Assembly (NCBI GenBank): GCA_963169105.1
Contig: OY720634.1
Span: 118,642,430 to 118,706,429 of the forward strand
Reading direction: 5' to 3'
DNA length: 64,000 nucleotides
Origin: Ceriagrion tenellum
Taxonomy: Eukaryota > Arthropoda > Insecta > Odonata > Coenagrionidae
The notes under the pieces: generated by a model
What the model saw: the letters and a program-made list of their open reading frames with translations, nothing else
Told to the model about the DNA's origin: nothing
Databases searched by the model: none
Part shown: piece by piece, positions 34,256 to 46,400 of the stretch
How positions within the stretch are numbered: position 1 is the stretch's first letter
How the letters are laid out: each line of letters opens with the position of its first letter
Position numbers and translations under genes: made by a program

Positions 34256-36267
34256 AGGAGATGAGAGACAACTGAGATCATTTCTGCCAATCAGGTAGTT
34301 TTAACAAGGTATTTCTCTAGTCATCATAGAGACCAATTTCGAATATCATTCTAAAATTTAGGCAGAGGTAAGACGCATGAAGTAAATATACTAATGTATA
34401 CATGGCACGCATGCTTTGTTTCATTCGGAGGAACATCTCTGTAATTTACTGCATATACAAGTACCAAACTTCAATTATACCTATTTGTTTCCCGTCAGCT
34501 GAAAATGCCTTAAAAATCTGAAGGATTTCTAAACGAATTTATAGAATGTATATATTGGTGAGTGATAAACTTATTTTAAAAAGTACCTGAGGAAACTTGT
34601 GAATTACTCACCGATATACTTATGACGCAATCCATTCGTCAGAGCTCCCTTCCATTTCATGAAAAATGGCTACCATTTTTAGGCAAACGTTTTTACACAT
34701 AGTGGAATTTCACGGATATATCTCCACTACAACCAGATATTTAACTTAAGCATTTCAGGATGAAAAGCTATATCTCTAGCCAGCACACCTACCCCATATA
34801 TTTTACATTTAATGACTAAGGATATAGAAATACCGCTATCAAGCAAGGACCTGAACTGGAAAAGGAAGCATTAGGGAATGATAATAGAATCAATAAGGGA
34901 AAACTCGATCTAAGACGCAAGATAATGTTTTTAATTTTAAAATCGCACGTAATAGAATGACAGGCCTCTGATCGATAATTTAGCTCCAATAACAAGACTT
35001 CATCGTGCCGCGAAGGTTTCCGCGTTGTTTTGAAGATGCTTGCAAAGTTGACGGACTCTTGCCGCGTTCGTCCATCTTGGTACACGACGGCCTATCAGGG
35101 CATTTTGGGTGGTGTCTTTTGTCCCATGTTCATGTCAAATGTCACATTAGGCCGGGCAACACCAACTGAAATTCCCGCTGAACTGTCGTATGCAAAGGTA
35201 GATATACTTAAGAGAAAAAGAACCCGAAGACATTGTACTTAAAATGACATCAAATCGACATTTTTCTTACATATTGATACATCCTCAGATTAATGAAGAG
35301 AATAGATGGAACCATGCGGTACGACAGAGTTGGAGAATTTGGAGCCATCAAAGTACCCAATTACCCATATTTAATGGATTAATTGTGCAGTTGAATCACC
35401 GAAAACATTGATATTAGTGGCGAAATTGTCGCTATACCGTGGTGTTTAATCCATAAAACTGCATAATGGGGTCGATTTCTAAAATAGCTCAGAAAATATC
35501 ATAAATCTTAATGGTAAAATGAGCGCAATCGCGGCCATACTAGGCTGATGTTTCTTCGTAAAACAAAAAAGGTTTCACTTTCATGCATCAAGATGCCATC
35601 TGCTCCCTTCTTTAATCTATGAATAGTGCTAAATCGATAACTTTGATTCGACTGCCCATCCCTACTTTTCTGTCACCTCCTCCCTCCAACCTTCCACTTA
35701 TCTTCTCTTCTCCCTCGCTTAAAGGTCCCTTCCTCCCTGCTGGATGAAGGAACAGGCATTCAGTTGAAAGGAAAACATCTCTCTCCCCCAGAACGTCCTT
35801 TTTTCCTCGCAACTTCGCCCCAAACACCGCAGGGGTGCCCGTTTCGGATAGTCAGGCCTCCCGGCGTGGGGGTAAAACGGGAGAGGAGGCGAGCGGAAAT
35901 TTCGTCCCAACATCTCTTCTCTCCCTTTCGGAACAAAGCTTCTCTGATAAAACGTTAATCAGGTACACATGAGCAAACAAAGGAGTAGGACCGCCGACTT
36001 CCACAGCCACCCCCATCCTGCTACCCTTTCCAGCCACCTCCTCCGGCACATCATTTCCGGTGAGACGTCTAGGACTCGCTCTCGAACATCAAGGAGTGTA
36101 ACTCTCGAGAAACAATTCGCCTCTGAGAAGCAAGACGAAAAATTCCTATCACTGAAAATAAATTAATTTTAAGTCCCCCAAATAGATGGGGAGAGAGTGA
36201 GAGAGATAGAGTTGAGGTTACCATCATCAAAGGAAGAATAACGTGCACGCTACATTTTGATATTAGT
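34256..36267. other. Unassigned stretch with GC-rich patch
   Basis: A C/T- and CpG-rich patch lies at about 35640-36075. The frame at 35030-35242 (+) crosses a possible splice donor (GCAAAGGTAGAT at 35194-35205) but has no recognisable product. Otherwise nothing was seen. Confidence 0.4.
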
Positions 36268-37107
36268 AAAAGATATTTCTAAATTTTAGAAAGTTTATGG
36301 TTGGAAAAATTTTATTTGTATAAATCCCAAAGGAAAGTCGCCTTGAGATAAGACGGCGGTGTGACTGAACATACAAAACTAGTAACTCAAGTTAGAATCC
36401 CGGTCAAATTAAGTGTGTTTGTGTGGATTTCCAAACTTTGCCCACTTTGTCCATATGAATTTTTAGAATTCGATAATTTCCCGTCTTATAGAAAGTTGTC
36501 AGATACCTTCAATATATGTAGCCGTCATTAATATTCCTCAGGCTTCCTTAGTCATACATATGCTGAGAAAAAACAAGCCTCGGTAATCCGATATCTGCTT
36601 GGACGCTTGGAGGAGAGCACTTAGCAAAAGATATTTGACAAATTTTAAAAAAGTTTTTTATGGGTAGAAAATCTTAATTTGCCTGAACCCCAAAGGAAAG
36701 CCACCTTGAGATAAAACGGTGGTGTGACTGGACAACCAAAAGTTGTAACTCAAGTTAGAATCCCGATCGAATTGTGTTAGGGTGGATTTCCAAACTTTCC
36801 CCACACGAAGTATGTTCAGATAAATTTATAGCATTCGATAATCTCCCGTCTTGTAGCAAGTTGTCAGATGCCTTCAATACATGTAGCCATCTAAATATTC
36901 CTCAGGCTTCCTTAGGCATACATGTGCTGAGAAAAAACAAGCCTCGGTGATGCGAAATCTGCTTGGACGCTCGGAGGAGAGCACTTAGCAAAAGATATTT
37001 GACAAATTTTTATAAGATTTTTGTGGGTAGAAAAATTTCATTTGTATGGGTCCCAAAGGAAAGTCGCCTTGAGAGAAGACGGTGGTGTAACTGAACAACC
37101 AAGAAGT
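36268..37107 (+). repeat. Tandem repeat, about 360-bp unit, 2.3 copies
   Basis: Three copies start with AAAAGATATTT at 36268, 36626 and 36990, so the periods are 358 and 364 bases. The third is cut off at about 37107. Conserved blocks include CCCAAAGGAAAG, ACTCAAGTTAGAATCCCG, GGATTTCCAAACTTT, TCGATAAT, GTTGTCAGAT, ATTCCTCAGGCTTCCTTAG, CTGAGAAAAAACAAGCCTCG and GGAGGAGAGCACTTAGC. The copies are about 85 percent alike by eye. The AGTTAGAATCCCGGTC block looks like a degraded B box, so a tandemly amplified SINE-like unit is possible. Confidence 0.85.
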
Positions 37108-37164
37108 CATCAAATGGGTATGCAAGTACAGTGCCTCGTTTATCAGATAGAACGTCAACCTAAA

Positions 37165-37265
37165 GTCCGTATGCCGTCTTCCGTTAAGAGTAGGCTCGTG
37201 CTTGCGGTAGGCCTCTCTCCTCCCTTCATCCAACTTTCCAATCCTATCAGAACACCTTGCTACTT
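37165..37265 (+). mobile_element. Partial SINE, relative of the 3656 element
   Basis: CGTTAAGAGTAGGCTCGTGC, then CTCCTCCCTTCATCCAACTT, matches the 3' body of the SINE at 3656-3956 (CGTTAAGAGCAGGCTAATGC, CCTTCCTCCCTTACCTATCC). The tRNA-like head is missing. It directly follows the truncated third copy of the 360-bp repeat. Confidence 0.45.
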
Positions 37266-37465
37266 GCTTACTTACTACTACTTCCAAGTTAAGCCCCGAC
37301 TCATTCGGAACAGACTTGAAGTGCATTGATGAAAACGAATTGCCTGCACGGGTTCATAAATATCCAAATCAGCAGTGGAAAAAAGGTCTATTACTTTCAT
37401 ATTCCTCCATTTCATTCATTTTGTAATCATCTGCTTAATTTATCCTTCATGAACGGATAGGAGTC

Positions 37466-37560
37466 AAATAAGGAAGCGGTTGAGAACTGAATGGTGTGAG
37501 AGGAAGGGGTAGGCCAAGAAAGCCATGGGTGAATATGGTGGAAGATTAAGAGAAGAGTAA
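37466..37560 (+). pseudogene. LINE RT C-terminal remnant
   Basis: The frame reads LNGVRGRGRPRKPWVNMVED and then a stop. The G-RGRGRPRKPW segment is a conserved basic block near the end of many insect LINE reverse transcriptases. Upstream and downstream sequence is too decayed to place, and the subfamily may differ from that at 11.2 kb. Confidence 0.45.
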
Positions 37561-40015
37561 AAAGAGCAAGAGGAAGCGTATGAGTGCAAACAAAGCGAAA
37601 GAGGCAAGCCCGGATTGGGCTGTATGGGCGAACTTATTAAAACAGCCAGTTTTACAGGCCCAATGTCAAGGATTAAGCTCTCATTGACTGTGCCTTCCTC
37701 GATTGGGAACAGCGGTGATGGGTATACATTTATGAATGTTAATTCGTCACTTATTATGGGCTAAATCTATTCCCTCCTTTTTCTTTCTTGGTAATTATTC
37801 CCATTCAATTTTACTTCCATTACTGTTTTGAGGAGGCTCTTATGATGGTTTCATTAAAGAAAAGCAACTTGCATTATGCGTTAAGAAACTTCCCCGGTAG
37901 TTTTAAAAGCGAGTAATGACTAAAGTCGGAAGAATACCTCACTTATTCAATTATATTTCCATTGCGCGAGCCACAAATGAGATAAATTCTTCTACATCAG
38001 TTTTTTTCACTCACAAGGAAAGTTCTGTGAAATCGAGAAGGGTTCCTTCACAAGACGGACAAAAAGTTTCATTCGGCGCGGTGATGACCTTTCGCGACCC
38101 CGCGGAGGACGTTGCACCCCCCGCTGACCCTCTTCCCTTCCGACCGGCAACGCTGAATCTGGTAAAGACCCGAGGCTAGGAACAGACCGATGACTAATGC
38201 CTCCTCGTCCGTCACAGTGGACCATTTGGTCGAATTTTCACTCAAAAAAAAGAGAACTGTAGTCAGCTTGCTCTCCGTCCGTCTCTCTCCCTCACAGAAT
38301 GTATGTATGTACTTCACCCACATACGCCCCGTTAAAATTCTCACAACCCAGCTGTTCCGCTTGACTCTCTAGCCAAAGCGAAATATGTACTTTACATCGT
38401 GCTCCCTCCAAACATTTCGGAATTCAAGCGTAAATGTATTTGACCCAAGGTTAACATTTTCACTGAATCTTTCCAACAAGTTTGAATTCCATTTTATCTT
38501 AGGACGAAGACTGAAACGAACATAACATGCTCACCAGTACATATCTGAAATCTGATTTATTTCAAACATTTATATTAATAACACATTGATGTGTATTTAC
38601 GTATAAAATTTATTAGCACGTTGAAATGTTCCGAAAATTTTCGTGGAATATGATTCGGAGAATGTTTCGAGGAATTTTCCCACCCATTAAATATTATTTG
38701 GAATAACTAGGAATATAAACCATATATGGTAAGGGTGAAGCAAATATCTATTTAATACGCTCATTACTTCACTAAAATTACTTTGCCTCGAAGGATGAGA
38801 GTCCTTTCACTATTTAACACATCACGCTCGTATCCGTCAGTAAGTCATCTCACTTTAATCAAAGTGAATCATAAGTGGTCGAGAGGTAGGGAATACTTCG
38901 CAGTATGTTTAGAGTGCACATAATAAATGAATAATTAACCTATTTCGACAACCGGTCGTAGGATAATAGTTGGACTAGCTTTAATTATGGAAACTTAGTT
39001 GGGTCGTGCAGTCATTCTTTTCATTACTGAGCAATATTTCATTCAAGTATTCACGTCTCAAACTTACGCTCGGAGAATTTAATGAGAAAATTGCCACCCA
39101 TATTTCCGTTTATGGAGTCAAAATTAGTTTTAGCCTGCGAAAATACTTCCAAAGAGTAAAAAGAGAACGTGGAATTCTGACCAGACGCCGATGCTAGAGG
39201 GAGTCCTCTAAGTTCATCATTATTTAATAACATTTTCGCGTACCCACATAATTAGAAAATAAAGAATGAGATTATTCCGGAGAGGCTCTTTATGAGGAAA
39301 AGGAATGCATAGAGAACTATGTACCTAAATGCGCGCAAAAAGAGCATTTGAAATGGTGAAATCCATTAACTGTCACCTTTTACAGCTCATTCGACCAACA
39401 AGCTCGTCACCAAACAAATGTATTCAGGAATAGAGTTCAAAACTGGGCATTTGTTAAATATATAAGGCCCGAAATAATGTACGAAAATAAATCTTTCACT
39501 ATTCAATTCAAGTGTTCTTAAAAATAAAGAGGCACATTTTAATTTCTTATTTTACTGATTTAGACACATACCACAAGAATTTCGGAATAAAAAGCCTATT
39601 AAAACCTAAGGGGAAAATCTGAACCTTTAGTCATTTTAACAAATTAGCACTTGCTACGGCAACGGAATATTAATTCTCTCTCACTTAACGGATTCTAGCC
39701 GATATAATATATATAATCTACTTAGGGCTTAAGTTCAATGATCGAACAGATTTAACGATCGGATTAAATCCAATTAGGGATTTAATTATACGTTGGAACG
39801 TGACATAAAACTAATAATAATTTAAAAATATATAAAAATTATTATTTCCTGCTCAATCTCAAATGAGGCGCTTTAGGCAAGCAAGCGGGTATTGATTTTA
39901 TGCAACGTAAATGACCACCGCGTAACAAACACGTAGATCACATGGTCACAGGAGCCAGTTTCTTTTGAACATAATCGATTCAAGGAAATCAGGTCAGCTC
40001 TTCATTTTTTTCAAG
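37561..40015. other. Unassigned stretch with short GC-rich patch
   Basis: The patch at 38085-38180 is CpG-rich and lies in a short open frame with a GGTAAAGAC donor-like end; no product is recognised. The rest is AT-rich with no supported feature. Confidence 0.4.
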
Positions 40016-40194
40016 ATGCGTATCACGGAAGAGTGAGCGGAATTCGAGACGCCGAAGACCTCCGACGCCACTCGGTATGCAAAATGGTCCTCGTTCCTTT
40101 TGACCGCGTTATCCTACTCACTCCATTGCTTCATATTCGAGAAGACTTTTTCTTACGAGATGAAGGGGTCGACCGGGCTTTGGCTCAGAGAACA
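40016..40194 (+). CDS. Candidate internal exon, unrecognised product
   Basis: The frame lies between an acceptor-like CTTCATTTTTTTCAAG ending at 40015 and a donor-like GTAAAC at 40195. It is 179 bases long, two bases of phase plus 59 complete codons, with no stop. It encodes RVSGIRDAEDLRRHSVCKMV, then LVPFDRVILLTPLL and REDFFLRDEGVDRALAQRT. Composition is less AT-rich than the flanks. No domain is recognisable and no neighbouring exon was identified. Chance is a serious alternative, because open stretches of this size are common here. Confidence 0.2.
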
Positions 40195-40483
40195 GTAAAC
40201 TTATTCATCGGCTCCTAATCTTTGCAAGTCTTATTCCTCCTGGGTCAAATATTTTCGTGCGCTGGGCCCTTTGGCGTCTCAATGAGCTGTTATTTTTCTC
40301 TCCAGCGCCACTCAGTTATGTGCTGTACATTCGCTGAGACACCCTAAAAGACCCCTTGAAAGCTAGAATGGAAGGAAAAAATAATTGGAAGAGCTGCGGA
40401 GGGAAACTAATGATGTTATATGTGAAGTAAATTAAAAGGATATTAAAATAAAGCCAAACAGAAGAGTCTTAAAGAGTGAGATA

Positions 40484-40600
40484 ATTGGTTCCCAATGTGG
40501 GCTCTACGCCCCATGAGGGGCGGGGGCAGGTTTAACCTCGGGGGGCAAAAAGAAACATCTAGAGGGCAGAGGCACGCTGGAGGCAGGATACTGATAGAAT
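40484..40600 (+). mobile_element. hAT-like nonautonomous element end
   Basis: TTGGTTCCCAATGTGGGCTC, then TACGCCCCATGAGGGGCGGG and CTCGGGGGGCAAAAAG, matches the style of hAT-superfamily termini: CAGNGGTTCCCAA followed by GC-rich inverted C/G runs. The opposite terminus and an 8-bp TSD were not found. Confidence 0.35.
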
Positions 40601-40819
40601 GGTACCGTATACATAGATTCAAGTTAAGGGATGAATGAAGTTTTAGTCGATTGGATTTGAAATAGACATTAAATAATTGATAATTGCTTAAAATTGATTT
40701 TAATGGTCTTCCCAATTTTCTCACCTAAGCTGTGATTTTAATTATCACGACTGGGGTGGATACATATTTTCGAAACCAAGTTGGCTTAAAAAAGTATTGA
40801 AAACCTAGGTTATATGATA

Positions 40820-40872
40820 AGAGAACAGATTGGACAGTTGCAGCAAACCAGTCTAAGGATCAGTACAGTAAA
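40820..40872 (+). pseudogene. LINE 3' tail remnant
   Basis: One frame reads RTDWTVAANQSKDQY, matching the DR-WRAAINQS ending of the copies at 11.2 and 24.3 kb, and TCTAAGGATCAGTACA matches their tails. Only about 50 bases are recognisable. Confidence 0.35.
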
Positions 40873-41269
40873 AATATATTTAACATTCCGCAATATACAT
40901 TTATCACTAATTAGCAATAAAATGGTCAAGATGTACTTAGGGTTGAATATAGGATATTGTTAAACCCAGCGATGCTTTGAGAGCATCATTGGTTTGGTGC
41001 CAAAACCTCTAATGTGAAGTATTACCAAGCATTATTCTTTCATCATGTATGTTGAACCTTATCAGCCCCAGGCCAATGTAATTTTAATGTACCGAGTGAA
41101 AAATCCACAATGCTACCCAGCCTATGAACTAACTGGGAGCTCAGATGGTTCTTATAGGGTTCATGTTGGTTCTTATAGGTACCCTTTCATTCCGACTATA
41201 ATTTCTCCTTTCCCCCTCCCACGGCTCACCAGCTCAAAAAGCTATGATGATGATGACAAAAATTGATAG
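40873..41269. other. Unassigned stretch
   Basis: GGTTCTTATAGG occurs twice within 30 bases (about 41147 and 41169). No gene is supported. Confidence 0.45.
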
Positions 41270-42135
41270 GCATAGGGTTCCATCCCCCTCCTTCCACCCG
41301 AGAGAGCCCCTCCCCACTACGAGCAACCAGAGCTGAAATACTTCCTCTTTCGTAGCAAAGCAAAATATCCAACAGCGGGAGTCCCGAATCGTTACATTTT
41401 TTTCAGCCCACATTCAGTCAAAGCGAGCCACAAAGGGATCGTTAAATATTTATTCTTTTTCCCCTTCGAACCTTCCCTTCTTAAGTTCTTTCTCCCATTG
41501 CTCCCACCCTACATCGTATTTCAAATCGGATCGCTAGCATTACACACACACACACACACACACACAGAGAAACACATATATACGTATAAAGGTTATGCAA
41601 GTCCTCATTGATGCCTACGTGCGCGTGTTTGGACAGGTACCTGATATCCTCTTACCGTACGCCAACTCTCTCCGAGGTTAATACATCTCTCTCTCTCTCA
41701 CTATAGGGTATTGGAATCCAAAAACGAACGATTTCCGAGGCAGGAAAGAGTTTTGCGAGGGGAGATATGGGTGGGGGGCGCCTGTTACATTTCGCGGCGG
41801 AAAAAATGAAAAAAAAAGATGCGAAGCGTCGGAAACACCGCGGATGATAATATCGTTCGGTTGCTATTTTGGCGCTGGCTTTGCTAATGGATCCTATTTC
41901 CTGCTACGCAGGCGGCAAGCCTTCTGGTTTTGCGTGCGTGCTTTTTGTTTGAGAGCGACATCAATCCGTCACTCACTCTGTACCGCTGGGTATGGGATGG
42001 GCGGGCGAGGGTGGATGAGGATCGAAAGGGGGCGTATCTCACCTCAATCAGAGGAAGCGCTAGCTCCAAAATGAATTCCGCGATCCCGTTTGATATTCGC
42101 CCATGCATTGCAGAGCCGCAGCGGGAGTAATCATG
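41270..42135. other. GC-rich islet with AC microsatellite
   Basis: CpG-rich in its second half, with a perfect (AC)12 run at 41542-41566 and a short TC run near 41687. Frames overlap on both strands with no recognisable product. A regulatory islet is possible. Confidence 0.45.
41542..41566 (+). repeat. (AC)12 microsatellite
   Basis: Uninterrupted AC dinucleotide repeat of 25 bases. Confidence 0.95.
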
Positions 42136-43410
42136 AGACCGAACGGAAGTTTAAGGTGATACGTTTTTATGGGAAATGAATTATTATTTTTTTTCATAAA
42201 TTCTCTCTTTCATTTATTCTAGCTCGAATACCGAGAGGGCAACTTTTCGATATAACGCAGGGACTAAAAAGGGAGCTATTGCCGGTCAGAACAAAGGCTC
42301 CGAAAGAGCTTTAATCAATCCGGAATCACGTCATGGGAAACAACCCATTTCCCTTCCCCGCATTCAAATAATCGTGCTACCAGTTTCAACTCCAACGCGC
42401 CGGAGCTTTTGTCCTCTGGAATCACAAAACGGGAAGGAGGAAGTTTCCACTAATTGACGCGTTTCCTTCCGGGCGATTTCTGAGAAGAGATGGGCACGGT
42501 TATGCGTGGTATGATTCTGAGGCCACTGCACACAATCAGGAGGCTGGGGCTGAAAATTGATCGGCTGCCACGGAAATCGCGGGTCCCAAGAAGTACTAGT
42601 GGAAGGGAAATTGAATGTGTCGTGATGCAAGGAGGTATGTCCGCTCAACGGGAATTTTCCATGGCTAGATGAGCGGATACCCACCCCATACAAATCGGAG
42701 ACTTGAACCTTAGAAACGAGAATGGGGAGACGAGCAGAAGCCTGGAAATTTTATTCTGGATGACGATGCCGAAGAGGAAGTATACCGATAAAATTAGAGA
42801 TTGGGAAGTACATAGAAGACTAAATTGTCGAGCGTAAACGCTTCGCAATGCAATTCCTTAACGAGAAAATTTAATCAATGAATACTTTACAAACTTCGAC
42901 CATCTGTGGTTAGATTATAAATGGACCAATTTTTAAAAAATTGGTTGGTTCGCTTTAAGATGATGAATTCGTAATAAATTTAAAAAGGCTCACGGTCTTT
43001 GGGGAGACCACGCCAGGAAGGCTTACGGACGGCGTTGCGGACGGAGAGGTCTAATATAGAGGAATAAAAATTCGCGAAGGTTGTTTCAAAAGAAAAAATA
43101 AAATGATAGGTGACGTTGGGATTGGTATGGTGAGTAGAAGGTTTGCTTAACCCTAACTCATTTTTGGATCACCAAGCATCAACTCTATGATTGTTAGTGA
43201 GAGCAGATGCACGTCAAAGTTTCCTGGAAATTCCTGAAGGATAGTGACTGATAAGTCACAAAAATGCAGGTTTGCATAGAAATAAATTCCCATCCAGAGA
43301 TCAATCTCCACCGAGCAACCCTAAAATCACCAACACACTCGATCGGGAATGACTTCGGTAAATCAACCACGAGCGAAATTATGACTGAAAAATAACCTAA
43401 GTTGTTGTCT
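42136..43410. other. Unassigned stretch
   Basis: No gene is supported. A short perfect palindrome, ACCAATTTTT/AAAAAATTGGT, lies at about 42925-42945. Confidence 0.45.
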
Positions 43411-43602
43411 ACTTGAAAAACTACTCGATCAAGAATCTAAGGCGCCACGAGAAAGACAATGGGACAGATACACAGGCCAGATCTAGTTAGATGTGGAAAG
43501 GGAACGCTATCAGAGTTGTAGGAGTCTGTATTCAATAGTGAGAAGTGGAGAGCCAAAGTGAACCAATCTTCGAATTGGACAACTGATGGTGATGATGAGA
43601 TA
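43411..43602 (+). pseudogene. Decayed LINE, RT C-terminal fragment
   Basis: The frame reads KAPRERQWDRYTGQI, a stop, LDVERERYQSCRSL. After a shift it reads EKWRAKVNQSSNWTT and then a GATGATGATGAG tail. It aligns with KAPRGRLRNKFMDQIKRKVH, YRDVREL and DRKGWRSAINQSWD of the 11.2-kb copy. At least one frameshift and one stop are present. Confidence 0.65.
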
Positions 43603-45239
43603 TTCAAAATCCTCCGACTGATCCAAGATTTTGAAGCTTTAAATTTCATTATCCCTTACGAGCATTTCAGTGAAATGAAGAAAAGAAACTCATCTATAAC
43701 TAAATCGACGTAATCAGTAAAATAATGTCGCGAGTACCAGGAAGCTGTGTTCAGGAGACGGTGAAATTTATACCTATGGCAGTTACTCATTTTGAAAGAG
43801 CTTTACGAAGTGTTTTTCAACATTAAGAGGACAATAGTTTCTTATGAAAATAATAGATTTCCTCATAAAATCCTGGGATTTCAAAATTGTGTCGGTTAGC
43901 CTGCCGTGGAGAGGAAGATTTTTGAAGGTGAATGAAACATCTTCCGTTCGAGCCTTCCAAAACAATTCTCCCTCCCGCGTACACCTTTCGCCTGACGCGA
44001 CGGAGCCTTGCGTCGGCCTTCGGAGCCTTTGCCTTATTCAGCTCCTCATGAATTCCGCCTCCTTTCATTCCGTCTCAAGTGCCTGCTCCCTCCGTCACTC
44101 TCATCCGCTGAAATTTTCTTCGCTAATCTCCTTCAGCACTCCGCTTCTCCTCATTATCTTCTCCATCCACTCTTTCAACCTTCCATGAATTAACCCCGCA
44201 TCCACTTTCTCACGTTACCACCCCAAGTCACTCCTCCTCATGCGTCCAATCCAATCCAGTTCATTTACTCAATTGCTTCACTCATTATTTTAAAAATTAT
44301 TCCATCTCGGCTGCTACCGTTTCCTCCTGGACCGAATTATAACTCAGAGAAATTAGCTTTATATGGCACTTTTCCCTCATCGACTTTTATACACAAAATT
44401 TACATTTCAATAATAAATTCATAATTTAGTATATCGTGCGAATCGGAATCGTAATACATAGGCTATGTATAAAAATAAACTACCCCACAAAGGGTAAAAC
44501 TGGTAGTTTTCCCTAGAAATTACAAAATGAACATTTTCCCCGATACACTTCGCAACCTCTCTTTTTCTGCAAAGCAGAACTTTTCCCTTATCTTCCAAAC
44601 ATACATAAATATTCTCCGCTAGGTCTCCTTTAAAAATTTATATCTTTAGAAATTTTTATGAAATATCTTCGGAAACTTTGATGGGAGGTCAGTTGAACTA
44701 ATTGCGCGATCAAAGAGGAAAGCACATTAATTGGATTTCCCTGAATATCAAATTCAGTAGAATTAACCAGAGTTATAAATGAATGGCTATTTAAACTAAT
44801 CCTCAGATAATCAGAATGTTCGATATATGTGTAGGATTAAAAACTTGAACTGTCAGAGGTATGTTGCAAGTACAGGAAACACCTCCGAAACGCTATCTTA
44901 ATATCCAGCAATATATTTAAGGGGAAGATCCCCGTGACCAAGGATGCGAACCATACTATATCTCTCCTATCCTTCTAATGCTGGACCCGTTGGACAAGGT
45001 CATCGATGGGTGGCGTTCAGGCGAGATAGAGAAGAAATAACGCTCAACGAAGCCTGACTCGCTCTGAACGACAGTAAAATTTTCACTGCTCAGGCTGAAG
45101 CGGTAAAAATGACAGGGAGCGAGCACTTATCGGGACATAAGGATTTTTCCCAATCAATCTGAGGTAACAAAGGGTAAAGAGATTTTCTAAAATACATAAT
45201 GCGAGGCTGACCAGTAAAGTAGGATGGCATCATCTACAA
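43603..45239. other. Unassigned stretch; pyrimidine-rich 43940-44330
   Basis: The minus strand of the pyrimidine-rich part has one long frame (NWIGRMRRSDLGW, then GRLKEWMEKIMRRS) that vaguely resembles the LINE C-terminal region, but it is too decayed to call. A 114-codon plus-strand frame overlaps it. Nothing else was seen. Confidence 0.35.
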
Positions 45240-45840
45240 CAAGTTGAGCATTTTAATTACTAGGGTAGTACGTTGGATGAAATTGGGTGTAGCAGCAAAG
45301 ACATTAGGAGGATTGTATTAGCAAAAGAAGCTTAAGGCTATAGAAGCGAGCTGATGACGCTGACCTTGGGTAAGAAGAAAGGGAAGTAAAGACTGGTGAA
45401 GAATTTAATATGGAACATGGCATTGCATAAGAAAGACGAGAATAGACAGCATGCGTTTGAGAAGTGGGTATGGTGGAGAATAAAGAAAGCGCGGTGGATG
45501 GAAAGGAAGACGAACGAGGAGGTGCTTGGTATGTTGGGCGAGGAGAGGAAACCTCTGGCGGAGATTAGGAGTAGGCAGAGTAGGGCTAGGAGGAGGTGAT
45601 GAGGGACAAAGGGTTGCTGAATGCCGTGGTCGAGGGGAGGATGTAGGGGTGACAGGGAAAGGGAGAGGAGGAAATAGAATTTAAGGACGGAATAAGGAAA
45701 GGCAGGGCGTATAATGAGATGATTAAAGATATTATGTAGAAAGATAGTGACCCGCGCTTGTAAAAATGCTGAGAGCTTTTTCTCACTTCCATTGAAACCT
45801 ATGTTAGCCCGTAAATTAACCTAGACATAATAATAACTAT
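45240..45840 (+). pseudogene. Decayed LINE, RT thumb to 3' end
   Basis: The frame runs HFNY, a stop, GSTLDEIGCSSKDIRRIVLA, then LVKNLIWNMALHKKDENRQH, AFEKWVWWRIKKARWMERK, TNEEVLGMLGEERKPL. This matches FKYLGS-L-E-G-C-KDI-RI-LAK, W-VALYG-E, LEAFE-W-WRR, SWTDR-TNEEVL and GE-R-L, the C-terminal half of the LINE family seen at 11.2, 14.9 and 18.0 kb. The 3' end has ACTTCCATTGAAACCTATG and closes with ATAATAATAA at about 45828-45837. Several stops and frameshifts are present, and the palm is absent. Confidence 0.75.
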
Positions 45841-46400
45841 GCTCCCATCTCATTCTCTCGCCTCCCACTCTTGACTTGTCACCGAGTTGGCAAAGGACGT
45901 ACGTTTGAAGACCCTCTGCGGGATGGAGAGAGGAGAAGAGAGAGAAGAGGAAAATCATCCTGATAGAAATCCCATCTCGAATATGCATATACGGTGGCGC
46001 GCGGTGGTGGACGCGGGCAAGGGAACTCAGTGTGGTGCGGCGGAGAGGATGGAAACACAGGGATTCCGGAGAGAGCCGAGCCAACCTTTGATTCGGTCCC
46101 ACCATCCATGCGGGAGGTGGTGGGGGGGGGGGGGGGACGGACGGAGGATTCTGTAAACTTTTTCGATTACGAAAAAATTCGAGCCGAAATAAAAAAATAT
46201 GCCCCCCCCTGCGGGATAAAAACGCAAATAACGTGAATCGAGAAGAGATTCCACACAACCCGGCCGCTTTTCTCCTCCATTCCCATCTCTCTTTCTATCC
46301 ACCCTTTCACATTCTTCTCACTATAAATGCGCCCTTCACATCCTACCTCCACTTGCCCACTCTTCTTCCCGGACCTAAGGAGCAACGGTTGGGTGGAGGA
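45841..46400. other. GC-rich islet with G15 run
   Basis: A 15-base G homopolymer lies at 46122-46136 and C7 at 46202-46208. Overlapping frames up to 145 codons occur on the minus strand and are proline-rich by composition. Confidence 0.5.

Noticed and set aside
33762..34256. 164-codon plus-strand open frame
   Set aside because: Polypyrimidine-derived Ser/Pro/Phe/Leu sequence overlapped by other frames; no start context, domain or splice support.
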